A DNA stretch of 64,000 nucleotides from Rostratula benghalensis (GCA_013399305.1 VXAI01000038.1:5661057-5725056); one strand, 5' to 3'; positions 38,407 through 50,437 are shown, numbered from the stretch's first letter. Translations and numbers: made by a program. Notes: a model not told the origin generated them from the letters alone.

Positions 38407-39809
38407 CTGAAAAGCAAGCCAGCCATACCTTTAGCATCGATGAGAAGGGCTGCAGGAGAGGGCTGGCAATTTATGTCAGATTGCTCCCACTTCAGCAGCT
38501 CTGGCTACTCTGTCTGCTGAGCATTCAGTGTGAGGCAGAGGACTTTGTCTTCAGTAGTTAATCTGGGCTAAAAAACCCTAGAGACCTACCTGTAACACTC
38601 ACCTGTGCCTAGAGGTGAAGCCTACAAGGTCCCTGCCACTGCCTCCTTACAAGCAACAAGGGCACACAGTTAACACCAACAGTCTGGGCAGCAGCCCCAT
38701 CACAGCAGCTTTGAGTATCACTCAGTGGCATAAAACTGGTGTGATGCACTCAATTCTCGTTGTCCCAGCGAAAGAGCCTGAAGTTGTTCAGTGACAGCTA
38801 GGCCCAGGCAGTGGGGACACCACCAGGGAGTGTGGCTTTCGAAAGAGCTCCTGCTGATGGCAGGATCCTTGAGGGTTGTTCTTGCCAGCCCCCAGATTGC
38901 TCTAACCTGCACCAGGAGCCAGCCCAGCTCCTGGACTGGGGTGGTGGGAAGGTTATTCACAGTTCTTTCTCCTGATCCGGCCTGTCATGTGGAGGGAAAC
39001 AAACCCTCATATTTAGCTGTGTTTGGTGGTTTCTAAATCACTACATTTGATTCAAGGGTGTCTAGTCACATCAGGAAAGGTTTCCCATGACTTGTAAGTC
39101 TGAACCAAGATTGCAGCTTAGAGATCTTAAGCTCAGAGAAGTTCTTAGCAGAGAAAGAGAGAGGAAACAGCACAACAGTGAGCATTTGTACCTGGTAAAG
39201 ACCGACCAGAAAGCTTAAGGTAAGGGCCACAGTGATGGCGTAGCAGCTCCTGTCACAGGCACCTGTCCCATTTCTGATGGAGGTGGAATTGCTCACCAGT
39301 GAAGAGCCCACGTTGTCGTCGCTGTACCCTGCTAGCTGGAGGTGTCGGTTCACAGACTGCCCAATCATCAGGCACAGGACCCCGAAGGAGCCCACGAAGT
39401 TATGGCGAGAAGTGGCCATGGCAACGTAGATGATATTGCAGAAGAAGTTGGTGTAGATTCCATAGATGGGATCCTGGTTGGCTAAGAGGGAGTAGGAGAT
39501 GGACTGAGGGATGGCAACTATCCCCACCAGGAGCCCAGATATGACATCCCCAAACAACTGAGTCTTGATGTTGTAATGGGGAAGCCAGTTCAGCACTGGG
39601 AACAGCCGACAGAAGAAGGTGATGATGGTTTGACGATCGTATGTGCAGATCTCTCTGGCTTTCCTTCGGATGACTTCCTTGGTGCTGAAGTTTGTAGGCT
39701 CATACTCCTCCAATTTGACATATATAAAATTGGCAGGAGTCTCTTCTGGCGTTTGGGAGCCCAGGCTGTCTTTGCTCTGTCCTGACTTCTGGATGGATGT
39801 CTCCTCCAT
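36811..39809 (-). CDS. SLC26A2-like sulfate/anion transporter, tandem paralog, complete CDS
   Basis: The CDS joins 39809-39192 (206 codons) to 38406-36811 (531 codons plus TAG), giving 737 residues. It is an SLC26/SulP anion transporter with a multi-pass membrane domain followed by STAS, expected at the plasma membrane to carry sulfate, oxalate or similar anions; the substrate is inferred from the family. It aligns to the neighbouring SLC26A2 almost without gaps: over 120 residues of the membrane domain (SLC26A2 residues 352-471) I count 83 identities. It differs clearly from the mammalian SLC26A1 I remember. The intron position and phase equal those of SLC26A2. The start has G at -3 and +4. 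The frame is intact with good splice sites, so it is not an obvious pseudogene. Other possibilities are a bird SLC26A1 orthologue or a family member lost in mammals. Confidence 0.93.
38407..39191 (-). other. Intron of the SLC26A2-like gene
   Basis: The intron is 785 bp, GT-AG, phase 0, between Q206 and I207. Its position matches the SLC26A2 coding intron, which is evidence of common descent by duplication of an intron-containing gene rather than retroposition. I see nothing else in it. Confidence 0.9.
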
Positions 39810-39822
39810 CGCACCAGGAAAG
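39192..39822 (-). CDS. SLC26A2-like first coding exon (13 nt 5' UTR plus codons 1-206)
   Basis: The acceptor CTCTCCTGCCTTAG, preceded by a long pyrimidine tract, places the exon start at 39822, 13 bases before the ATG. The donor is CAG|GTACAA at 39192. It encodes an acidic, hydrophilic N-terminus of about 80 residues unrelated to that of SLC26A2, then the first membrane segments. The SulP signature region is residues 114-135 (PIYGIYTN to ATSR). Sequons N174 (NST) and N180 (NGT) lie in the extracellular loop before CDRSCYAI, at the same place as in SLC26A2. Confidence 0.92.
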
Positions 39823-40639
39823 CTAAGGCAGGAGAGCAGGCAGCCATGAAGTGTTGCAGTCAGTCATGTACATAATGTGCTTTGCTTAGCTCGAGGGCCC
39901 ATGGAAATTACATAGATAAATAAATAAAGGAAAATAAACTCAGACAAATCATATGGCAAATCACTTCCCCATGGTGCCAGTTGATCTGTTTTTTTTCAGT
40001 GATGGGCCTGATAAACCATAGCCCTGAGATCACAGTTTATATTGCATTCACCCTGGCACAGATGCCCACATCAGGGACGGAGCTACAGACCCCTGTGCTC
40101 CTTCCTAACATACCTCTTGTTCTGAAACAGAGTGGTGGGATGGGGTAAGATCAGACAGTATTATTTCACTGAAGCTGAAACTTCTTCAGGAAGACTGCAC
40201 TTCTTGATGACACTTCCACTTAGGCAGGAACTACTTTGAAAGCGCTGAGATATTCCAAATGATCCTTTAGAAATGTAACATGTGGGTAAGGGAGGTAATT
40301 TGCAAAATAATTTTGCCTTTAACATTTCAAAATTTTAAATTACATTGCTGGTTTGCACCAAACAGGCCCATCACAGGGGCTCCTATTGCACAATGAAAGC
40401 ATCCTACTTCCTCAGTCTGGTTAAGTAACATGCCGACTTTCCACAGCTACTCCAAGTTTTTTCAGCCAGAATATAGCTGCAACAAAAATACTTTTTTTTT
40501 TTTGTAAAAACTGAACAATACACACAGAAAAAAAAAAAAAATTCTCCTGAGAGGAGACCTAGAGTGACTGCGGTCAGAAAATGAGCTGGGATGATGAGAA
40601 CTCCCAGTCCCCTGCCCCACAGTTCCATTTTATATCACT

Positions 40640-40687
40640 GGTCCCAACGCAAATCTCTTACCTGGTCCCAACACAAATCTCTTACCT
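40640..40687 (-). repeat. 24-bp tandem duplication carrying two 5' splice sites
   Basis: Two adjacent 24-bp units (40640-40663 and 40664-40687) differ at one base (CGCAAA versus CACAAA). Read on the minus strand each unit starts AG|GTAAGAGATTTG, so the repeat holds two consensus donors exactly 24 bases apart. Confidence 0.9.
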
Positions 40688-40865
40688 CTGGCTGTGGGGA
40701 GGCAGTGGGTGTTTTCTCACTACCTGGAGCTTCTCCTGGCAGACAGACCTGACCTCTCTCCTCGCAGTGCACACTGAACAGAGAAAGCATGAGGCTGTGC
40801 AAACCTGCTCCCTTCTCCTTCCTTCTGGACCATGTGCTGCTTCCCTTGAGAAGAGATCTGAGTCA
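40663..40865 (-). other. Candidate non-coding 5' exon of the SLC26A2-like gene
   Basis: The coding exon has a good acceptor before its ATG, so an upstream exon is required. On the minus strand two consensus donors lie here: CAGAG|GTAAGA (last exonic base 40686) and ACCAG|GTAAGA (last exonic base 40662). They sit in the two copies of a 24-bp tandem repeat. Splicing from either to 39822 gives an intron of about 0.84 kb. The upstream limit is a guess from a TATA-like element at 40895-40884. No transcript evidence is available. Confidence 0.35.
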
Positions 40866-40895
40866 CTCAGCCAAGCCACCGGCCCTTTTATCTCG
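40858..40895 (-). promoter_or_regulatory. Candidate TATA-type promoter with AP-1 palindrome, SLC26A2-like gene
   Basis: On the minus strand GATAAAAGGGCC (40895-40884) resembles a TATA box. About 20-30 bases downstream is the palindrome CTGAGTCACTCAG (40858-40870 on the plus strand), which contains a perfect TGAGTCA AP-1 site. The spacing to the candidate 5' exon donors fits a short first exon. This is motif evidence only. Confidence 0.25.
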
Positions 40896-41204
40896 CTCCA
40901 GCCCATGAAGATGGTACAACTGGCCAAACAGAGCTGTATTTTGAAAACAAACATCATTCTGGGAGAGTATTTTTGATGAAAACTTGTTCTGGCCATTAAG
41001 AATGATTGAAGAGGTTTAGAGAAGTGCTCCTGCCAGATAACAGTATTGCTGGTATCTGGAGATGTGTTTGCTAAACACGGGGAACAATGCAAAGAAATCT
41101 TCCTGTGTGTGCTATTGCTCTGCCCCTCCCTCAGCTGAGAGAGCATCCTTGCCCGAGTCCTGCCGGGCTTCTCTGCTCAGGTTTTCAGCTATTCTGGACA
41201 AGCT

Positions 41205-41210
<6 letters not shown>

Positions 41211-41240
<30 letters not shown>
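41211..41240 (+). repeat. Poly(A) run of 30
   Basis: Thirty consecutive A residues, then GAAAAA. No retroposed gene or SINE body is recognisable immediately upstream, so it is called a simple repeat. Confidence 0.95.
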
Positions 41241-41242
<2 letters not shown>

Positions 41243-44200
41243 AAAACTGGTTCCAGAATTACTTCTCTTTCCCTGTAGCTTTTCCAGCAGTGTGTGCCCC
41301 CAGCTCTGCCCAGCCAGGCCGTGCTCACCCGCTTCCAGAGGCAGACACCCAGGCTGTGCCAGGGCAGCAAAACCAGAATTGTGCCCAGACAGCAAAGGTG
41401 GGATGGCACAGGTTATTTCTAGGTAGACAGAACTCAATACGTGTCAAATCTGCAGAATCCATGCTTTGCACGTGCCTTTTAGAGACAAGCACAAATATAT
41501 ATATATATTTTAGCACAAATAATACGAGATTTTGCTTTGCAGAAGTAAGCACAATTCAGTGAAGTGCAGGGTTGCACTCCTTGTGTAGGTGAAGGTGAAT
41601 GGTTGCATTAGTGGCCAGGAAAAAAGCTAATGTCTTCTCATCCTGAACTGAAACAGCAGCCTCATAAATACCAGCTGTAACTGTTGTGCCCTTGTGATCC
41701 CTGCCAACAACCTGCCTCAGCCCTCTCAGCACATCCTCCTGCCCACCACCTTCTCCACTCCTTCTTTTCCACCTCTTTTCCATTGATTTTGCTGGATGTC
41801 CCATTACCCCATGGAGTGGGACAAATGCCTGGCAGTCAGGCAGCTCAGCCCTGGCCTCTGGTCCTGGCACCGACCGCGTGCTGGGCTTGGGGAGAGGGCT
41901 GAGAGCCCACGGCGTTTGGAGAGATGGTGTGGGGCGTGGAGAGATGACATTTTCACAAGGCTTTGATTTAGATGCTGGGGAGACACCCTGAGGGAAAAGA
42001 AGGGGAAGATCAGCATCCTGAGCTACATTTATCTCATCAGTGGAAGCCTGTATCTCAGTAATTAGAAGTAAATAAATAAAAAACATCAGTACTCTCCAGC
42101 AGCAGGAAAAAATGAGAGCACGTGGCAGGGAAACAGCTGCTCAGTGTATTTATCTACTTATGTGAATTCTTTATTCTCTGCCATTCCTCCACAGCTCATG
42201 TATTTTCAGGTACATCTGTCGATAGCTCCCCTTCCCTTTCTTACAGTAATAGACCAGATCTTTCCTTAGCCTGGTCATTTCTCTGTCCTTAAAAGATTAT
42301 CCCTTCGTACGCTTTAATATCCTTCCCAGTTATAGCTCATTTTGTCTCTTGGCCTGTTTGATGCTGTTTCTACTCACTCTTTTTCCTTTTCTATCTTCTT
42401 CATTAGCAAATGACCCAAATTTCTATTTTCTGTATGATTCATCTTCATCTTGAAATTCAGTCACTGAAGAATCAGTGAGTCAGTCAAGAGCTGGCCAGGC
42501 TGGTCCTTTAAGTTGGCTTCTCTCCTGGGATGAAACATCTTAAGCACAACCCATCTTTGGGTTTTGATCTTACTTAGGAACCGTTTGTTCCAGTTCTGGA
42601 TCTCTGATCTGTCCCACCATGAAAACAGAGCTAAGCACCTTTTGGATTTGTGACAGTATCTAAGGCTACCTTTAATCTCTGCTCTGCCTTCACTGCTGGC
42701 TGCTGCTTTGCTTTCCAACTTCCATCTTCACTTACATATTCTGGAACTCTTTTGTTTGCTCTGATGTCTGTTATCACTTGACACAGTTTGGTAAGCTTTG
42801 ATCTAGCCATGCTTTTCCACCTCTCCAATGCACAGGTTTTAGTGAGCACTTTTGTTCCACTCCTTCTGTCTCCATGCCTCTTCTGCCATCCTTCCCTACA
42901 AACTTGTTCATCCCTTTCTTGTGTGCAAACTTCCAGTTGCTTTTGTATACTCAACTTCAAAATATTCCATACTTTCCCTCTAATTACGTTCTCCAGCTCC
43001 TTATCCCAGCTGGCTTCCCCATGTGTCAGGTTGTCTGTGCTGACCTCTTCGAAACAGCGAGTCTCCATGTTAGGGCAGTTTCTGCACGGTCCTCTCTGTG
43101 CTAGAAATTCAGGCTGTGGGCACTGAGGAGAGGTCATTTTATGTTCTCTATCCTGACATAACCAAGCACACACTTGGTTACGCTGAATGCTGTCTCCATC
43201 TCTGCAATTACTTTTGAGGTGAGGAAAGGGCAGAAACGGCAAACATTTCACATTTGCTCTAGAAAATGTATAGCAGACAGGTTAAAAAAAGAAACCCACA
43301 AGGGAACTTCATGTGACCTTGAGGTGGCCAAGGCTGCCCTGCCTTCCAAATGCAAGGTCACTACAGCTAACTGCTGAAACTGTTTGTTTTCAAATGCATT
43401 TTTAAGGGTTTTTCTTTATTGCCACTATAAACTCCACTGTTTAGCTCCTTTCTGGGCAAGGCTGGGTTGGACAGATAGTATTAGTGTGAACAATGCAAGC
43501 ATAGACAGGACATTACCTGTCAGTAACACGGCACCCTCTGTTTTTAGACAAGCAGAAAGCATGAAATCCAATTTTTTCACTTATGGCACAGTGTGCGAGC
43601 AATGTAACATCCATCTATGCAACAGCTGTAGAAACCAGCAAGAAACACAGGAGTGAAAACCCAAGCTCCAGGTACAAGGCAAATGCAGGAGTGGGTTATT
43701 TGGGTTTTCTATCCTGAAGTAGAAAATAATAATGAAAGTGTTTTGGTCTGTGATTGCTGCCCAGGCATTTTGCAGTGGGTAAGTATAGCAAATTCAAGTC
43801 TTTGCTGCTGTGTCAAGGCACTGCTTTTGTTTAACAGGACAAGCTGGCATCTCAAATTTTCTTTGGAACTGAGTTAACCGCACTGCGCAGGGATTTTTGA
43901 TTTGCTTTAAGGCTTGTAAATATACTTATGACCATTTGGCTTCTGGATGACTTTCAAGTAGCATCCCACATGTCTTGGCTCCACAAACGGGCCAGCCTGG
44001 CTTAGTGCATGGCTGCACCCCACTGCTCTGCAGTTACTTAGATCAGCTGCAACTTTATTTTAAAAAAGGCAACCGAGCCAGGTAACGGTGCCAGGTATCT
44101 AAGGGAGATGCTTTTCCTTCCCTTCACATTTGAGACTTGACAGCCTTTGTGGATGGCTGCTGGTTTGGTTCCACTCGGAAATCAATTGCCAACATGTAGA

Positions 44201-47200
44201 CATCTGCAAAACGCCATCTTTTTTTAAAGGAAAAACAAGGAAAAGGAACTGCTCCCACTGCTGAGATATGGCAAAACGCAACAGAAGTGCCTGAGGACAA
44301 AAAAGCCAAACAGAACCTCTCTTATGGTTTCTTGGAAAGCAATTATTCACATTTCTGCAAGAGGCAACACCAGAGAACGTACAAGCAGTACACTAAGTCC
44401 TCCCAGAAAATGAAAGGGTTTTTGGAACCTCCTGTTATTTGGCAGGGCAGTTTATGCTGACGTGCAGGGGTCACAGCAGAGCATGTAAAGCAAAGATAAA
44501 GTTCCCTCCAGACATAAACACCAGGAGGCCAAAAGTGTCACTCCCCCTGTGACTGCACATAGTTATGCCACCACTCTGAAGTTTGAGAGGGACGAAGGAA
44601 CCTATAAATAGGTAACGATAAAGAGCATTTATTTCAGCTACTGCTTGCTCCCAGCAATTAACCATGAAGACAGACATGAAAGGAATGGTTTTTAGTGTAT
44701 TTTGAAAGATGTAGGATGGAGGGAAGTCCTTGGACAGAGCCTCAGTGTGAAGGTAGCAGATGTAGAAGGACATGCTGGCTCCACCTGGCCAACACCCTGC
44801 TGCAAGCCCTTCCCCCAGCACTGATTCCCACTCCTAGAAGATGGGAAAAAAAGGCACTTCCAAGCACATCAGCTAGGGAGGATTTGGGGAGCATTTATAA
44901 TTTATATATGTAATTTATATAATGAGGGTGAAAAGAATTCCTTGCTGACTTTTGCGGCTCTCTGTTGCTGTTTTCATGTTTTACCCTGCATGACAAATGT
45001 CCAGTGCTTATGACCCTTTTCGAAACTATCAAGCTAATAATTGAAAATGCTATAATGGCTCTGTAAACAGATTAAATTGACCACAGATGAATACAGCGGA
45101 ATAAAAACGGGGAGTCACATTATTATTTCATACTGAATTGGCATTCAGCCCAGGCTACTTGGCACCATTTCAGACCTGACCTGTGTGTGCAGCTGATGAG
45201 CCCTCCACGGGGCTGAGGCTGTGCTGGTGGGATGCTCTTCCCCCTGTAGCTGTTGGCTGGCTCACGGGGCAACCTATGTGCAGTTGCCACAACCTGCCCC
45301 CACCACGTCAGGCAGAGCCTTGTGGCTGGCTCCCGAGCTCTCCCAGTAGCCATCCCACACCAGCTCATCGCCCACCCAGGCTGTGGAGAGGGATCCTACA
45401 GGGGTCCCATCTCAGTGTCACAGGACAGAGAGATGCTCCACCGGGTAGGTAAGAAGCCCAGTAACCACAGCACGTCTCCAATGATCTGCTATTAAATTTT
45501 AAACAGAAATAAAAGCTTTTTCACATCAGACAAATGGTGGGACAGTGCCACACGGTGTGGTGGGAGTCAACAGGTTTAGAAAAGGAATTAGGAAGCTTAA
45601 CAGAGAAGTGCTGCAAAAGCTGTAAAAGAATGTCTAAGTGCTCAGAATGCTTTGGCTTGCTGCTTACCAGGTGCTGGGAGGGCTCTGCACGGACTGGACT
45701 CCTGGTGCACCTTTCCCAAGCAGCCTCCACCGGGCTGTGACCCAGGAGATGGTGCTGGGGGTCTCAACAAGTACAGGAGCGTGTGTGGTGACAGTCAGGG
45801 TTGTGAGCAGGCAAGGCAGAGCCTTGAGTAGCATGGGTAAAGAGAGCTGCTCCTTGCCTACCTGTTACCTCAGCTCTGTATCAGCAGGAATCAGAGTCAC
45901 TCTCTTGAAGGCAATGGCTGCCTGATGCTCTTCAAGAGAGCAGAAAGCTCCTGCTGGCATTTTCCGTAACTGAGTGCTCCTAACACTCTGTTGGCACCAA
46001 CACTAAAATTACAGTGTGTGCGCTGACTTTTCCTAAGGTGAAAGGCTTCCTCAGGTGAAAGCTGAGCCGTGCTGCATCAAGAAAATCTTTCACGTAACTC
46101 AAGAACACGTATGCAGAAATAAAGCTCACACTAAGGGTCCAGGACTGCATCCAGAGCTGCTCTGATTTTGCTCTGACTCTTGCCGGCCGTGACCTGACCA
46201 AGTCCTATAACCTGTTATGTCCAATGACACCAAACACATTGCAGAAATTTTGTAAGGCTGAACATGTAATACCATGTGCTACAACCACACGTATCGTGAA
46301 GTACAAGTAGCACCAAATCTGATGAGATCTGTCACTTCTTCCGTTTTAGGAATACGGACCTGGCCCACAGGAGGGTGCTGCTCACCGGCACATGGCACAT
46401 CATCGTCACCACGTCGCTTATTGCTTGTTATTATTCATGAGACGAAGGGCAGCCGGGTGGCAGAGAGCACCGAAGTCAGAGGGAGGAGAAAGTCTGCTGC
46501 TGGCCACGTATCGTCGATGCCCTGGTTTATGTTGGCAGGGAACTTCCAGGCCTGTGCAGGGGATGGTGCAGACAGCTGTGTACACACTGCGCTTCACAAC
46601 CGGCACAACCCTCGGCAGGAGCAGGGCTCAAACACGTGTGGCTCTCCTTTTTAAAACTTATAGCTGCAGCATTGTCTAAGGTATCAAGCACACGTCTAAC
46701 AACAGAAAAAACCATAAATATCACCTTTTAATGGTTATAAAGAAATCACAAAGTTTTTACTGTATTTGATAGAAAATTCTTGTGCTAAAACAAATTTCTA
46801 CAAATCTTCTGCAATAAGGCACATTAGTATTTAAAAACTACAATCAATGCAGATCTAACAGAGAGAGTGTAAAGGAGAGATAACAACATGCAGAGGCTAC
46901 ACCCCACAGCTGATGGTAGGACGTAAGACGACTGACAAAATAAAACTCTTCTCACAAACGTTTGGTCGGCGAGCACAGCGCTCAGCGAGGAGCGGATGGC
47001 AGCACCTCTCTCCCCAGGTTGGGGACAGGGAAAGGCCCGTGCCCACCTGGCACACACTGATGCCACAGAGCGAGACAGCTCCCCCAGCACCCCAGACTCT
47101 GCCACCCAACAGGTGGAAACATTACACCTTGTTTCTACTGCACAGAGGAAGTCACAGTAAAAAGTTAGGTGATCTTTTAGACACAGCATACAACTTTTCC

Positions 47201-47840
47201 ACATCTTATTCAAACAAACCACTTCATAAACTGGTTAGGCCAGCTGACCAATGTGATCTATTCCATTCCTGAGGTCCTGTTCGGTTAAACTGATTCTGCA
47301 ACTTGAAAAAGTTACTCCAGGCAATATTTGCCATCTTGTTTACTCTGCAAAACACTATGCCACAAATATCTAAAATTATTCTGAATTTAAAATAATTCAA
47401 AAAAATCATACCCCAAAACGTACCAAGGTCCCAGAGATGATGGTCACAGACTCAAGAGGCTGATGAACTCAAAGCATCACGTACCTACCAGAAATAGTGA
47501 GGCTTTACCTCTACCAGTATTTCAGCTGCTTTTCAAATACACATAACATTTACTTACGTCAAAAATTCGACATAAAAAACTTGGACCCAAGTCCAGCAAA
47601 ATGTTTCATTTCCTATCTTCCTCCGGAGTCTTAAGATCATTTAAGAGCCAGAATAAGAGCTAAGTGCTTTCAGAGCTAGAGGGAGCTGGAATTCAAGTAT
47701 TTTTGTCACAAAATTTACTCAATGGAGATTTGATTCTCCATCTAATGCTGTAATATTTTGTGTGTTTGCACCTTAGAAAAACAGCAATATGCCTTAGCTT
47801 GCATTGTCTCTAGAAAATAAAATAGAAAGATACTAATTAC

Positions 47841-47910
47841 NNNNNNNNNNNNNNNNNNNNNNNNNNNNNNNNNNNNNNNNNNNNNNNNNNNNNNNNNNNN
47901 NNNNNNNNNN
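47841..47910. other. Assembly gap (70 N)
   Basis: A run of N in AT-rich intergenic sequence; no element can be traced across it. Confidence 0.99.
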
Positions 47911-48124
47911 GCTATTTTACCTAACCAGAGGCCTCACTTTCAGCACTGTAATGAGCTCAAAAGAAAATGCAAGACAGCATTATCTCCACTTCAGGTGCAA
48001 TTTGACTGAACTAGTAAAGATCAGGTAGTTTTTCACATGAGCAGCTGATCCTTCAAAGGCTTACAAGCATGACAATCAAGTGCAAGTCATTCCTGGGGCT
48101 TAACAAGGTCACTCACCGTGCAAA

Positions 48125-48196
48125 GTCTGCACTGAAGACATTGCTCCTTTTATCTATGCCAGCATAGTACAAGTGCAAAGCCCTTCTAGTGTGGAC
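48125..48196. mobile_element. Possible ancient MITE / DNA-transposon remnant
   Basis: The ends GTCTGCACT (48125-48133) and AGTGTGGAC (48188-48196) are imperfect inverted repeats (7 of 9). The interior holds the dyad CTATGCCAGCATAG (48154-48167). The pattern recalls palindromic hAT-like MITEs of amniotes with GTCTACACT ends. It is diverged, with no coding sequence. Confidence 0.3.
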
Positions 48197-50437
48197 AGTT
48201 ACGTCGATATTGAAGTCTCCCAACTGTATCCTACATTGAGACTCAGCAAAGTAAAATAAGATACACAGATCCAAAGCACCTTGAATGGCATCAGCAGAAA
48301 ATGCCTGCTATGTGTGTCACAGCTTCACTAGCTTAGCTATACTGATAAACGTGCTCCCCCCAAAAAACGTAAATCACCTCAATCATTTAATCACTTTTCT
48401 AAAGCATGAGAAAAAAAATCAAACCTACAACAGAAGACAATGCCCTGAAAAAAAACCTCTTTGCCTGAAGAGTTCCACCCTCAACTCAAAGAGTTGCCTC
48501 TTGTTCCAGTTTTTATGATCTTCTAGAACAGCTGTCTCCTGTCACCCAGCCGTGCTCCCCACTGTGCTGGGAGCACAGGGAAGCTCAGGTTAGTGCTGAG
48601 CCTGGCTGAGCCCTGCACTGGCCCATGTGCCTGGCTGCAGGGCTTTCCTGCACAGTTTCTGGAACGGAGACATGCAAGCAATGCAACTTCAACCATCTTA
48701 AAAGCTCTTTGCACCAGCAGCACCAGAGACAACAGCAAGCAGCTAAGGGTGGTGGGGAACAGAGAGTGAGAGCAGCCCTGGGGTGAAAGATTCAGGGAAC
48801 TGGACCCAGGGAGATGCACGGTGTTGCTGGCCTTCTCAAGGGAGGACTGGCCACAAAAAGACTGAATTCCACCAGGTAAGCCTAGATCTAGGCCCTGGTA
48901 TGGGCAGAGTTCATGGCCAATCTCAGCACAAGGCTGTGGGAAGCAGCAGGGTATTGACTGGCTTCAAACCCTGGCAGGAGGCAGCCAGGATAATTTCCTG
49001 CCTGTGATACCTCCCTGCTGCACTTCTGACCCACCAGCAGTGGGTTTTAATGTCTCCTGGCACAAGCCAGCAGAGGTGAGTGGAGAGGAAGGAGCACAGC
49101 AGCCACGGAAGCTCTGCTATCCTGGCTAGGAGAGGCACAGGCAGACTTACATTAACAATTAAGATAAAAATAAATAATCAAGAAAACAGAAATTCCTCGT
49201 ATATGCCGTTTGGCACAGTGACTTCTGCAGCAGCTGTGAGCAGGGCGCAGGTCCTGTGTTATTACTACACTCATCACGGAGAAAGGTGTGTGGGCGCACA
49301 ACACAGCGCAGCAGTACCCCAAAATAAAGACACCTCCAGGTTAACCTGTCGTTACTCCTGCAGCTACACAAACCCTCGTCCAGCCCTACAGGGGGCTGAG
49401 GCTCCAGAGTGCTTGTGGTGGCCCAGGTGCAGTGGTGTTCCCCCACCAGCACCTCACAACCCCCGGTCTCCCAGCCCCAGAGGACGGCTGGGGTTTTGGC
49501 CTTGTCTCACACCCTTTGTTCAGAAGCTTCAGCCTTATCAAAAGATCTGGGGTGAAAATTGAGCAGCAGGTCACACCTAACAGCCACATACACAAAGGCA
49601 GCGATTCTTCTGTTTACAGTCAATCATCTGTGGTGTCTTACAGCAAGACACAGGAGGAAGTCGAGGGTGGAGAGGTGGGTCTCCCAGAGAATTCCAGAGG
49701 AGCAGATGGAGCTGCAAGGGCTTACGAGGATATCGGGATCACTAAATCACACAGGACTAAGGTTGGCAATGGCATTATAAATCCAAGAATAAACACCACG
49801 TGCCTCACCGCAGTACCTTTCCCTGTTTTATGAAGTAGACTGAAAGTTATTTCCCTGTCAAGTCGCAAGTGTAACATTTATTAGTGCAATTCCCACGTTA
49901 GGAGGAACTGACACTACTATCTATAGCAGCAATAAACATAAAAAAAGACCCTGACATTTAGCAGGATATTACTAAAGCCATTTTCAGGAATCTTTAGTGT
50001 AGCTGAGACTGAGTGTGTTAATTTCTATAATGCTATGTTGTTGTCATTAATGAATGTGCTAATGATCTCTTAATTCTTCATTTAGACTGATAATTGCCGA
50101 TTAGTACGTTGGAGAATGGAGATGCACTGATTTATACCATTTCCAGTCTAGCCTGGGGTTCTAAAGGTTGCACCTGGGATGAACATTCCTGTTCCAAGCA
50201 GATGCATAAACCCAAACCCAAATTCCCTCTTGCTATCGATCACAACAGAAGCTGTGAGGCAGGCAGAAGAAAAGGTGTAGACAGCACTGGGTACAGTAGA
50301 TTTCCCCTTATAAAATCCAGTACACGTATTCCACTGTTCATTTAAGACAGCAGAAGGCAGAAGAGCCCTTTCCAGGAACATCATCAAAGTGTAACTGGAG
50401 ACATATAGCTGCTGCATCCATCATACAGCAGCACAAG

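Larger units (their letters stand above)
40896..49876. other. Intergenic stretch between the two SLC26 genes
   Basis: Contains the A30 run, one assembly gap and a possible MITE remnant. The longest frames are 206 codons at 42631-43251 (minus) and 176 codons at 41556-42086 (minus). The first is Lys/Glu/Arg-rich because the strand is purine-rich; I recognise no domain in either. No RNA gene was seen. Confidence 0.5.

Noticed and set aside
41211..41240. A30 run as the tail of a processed pseudogene
   Set aside because: Sequence upstream shows no mRNA-like frame and no flanking direct repeats that I could see.
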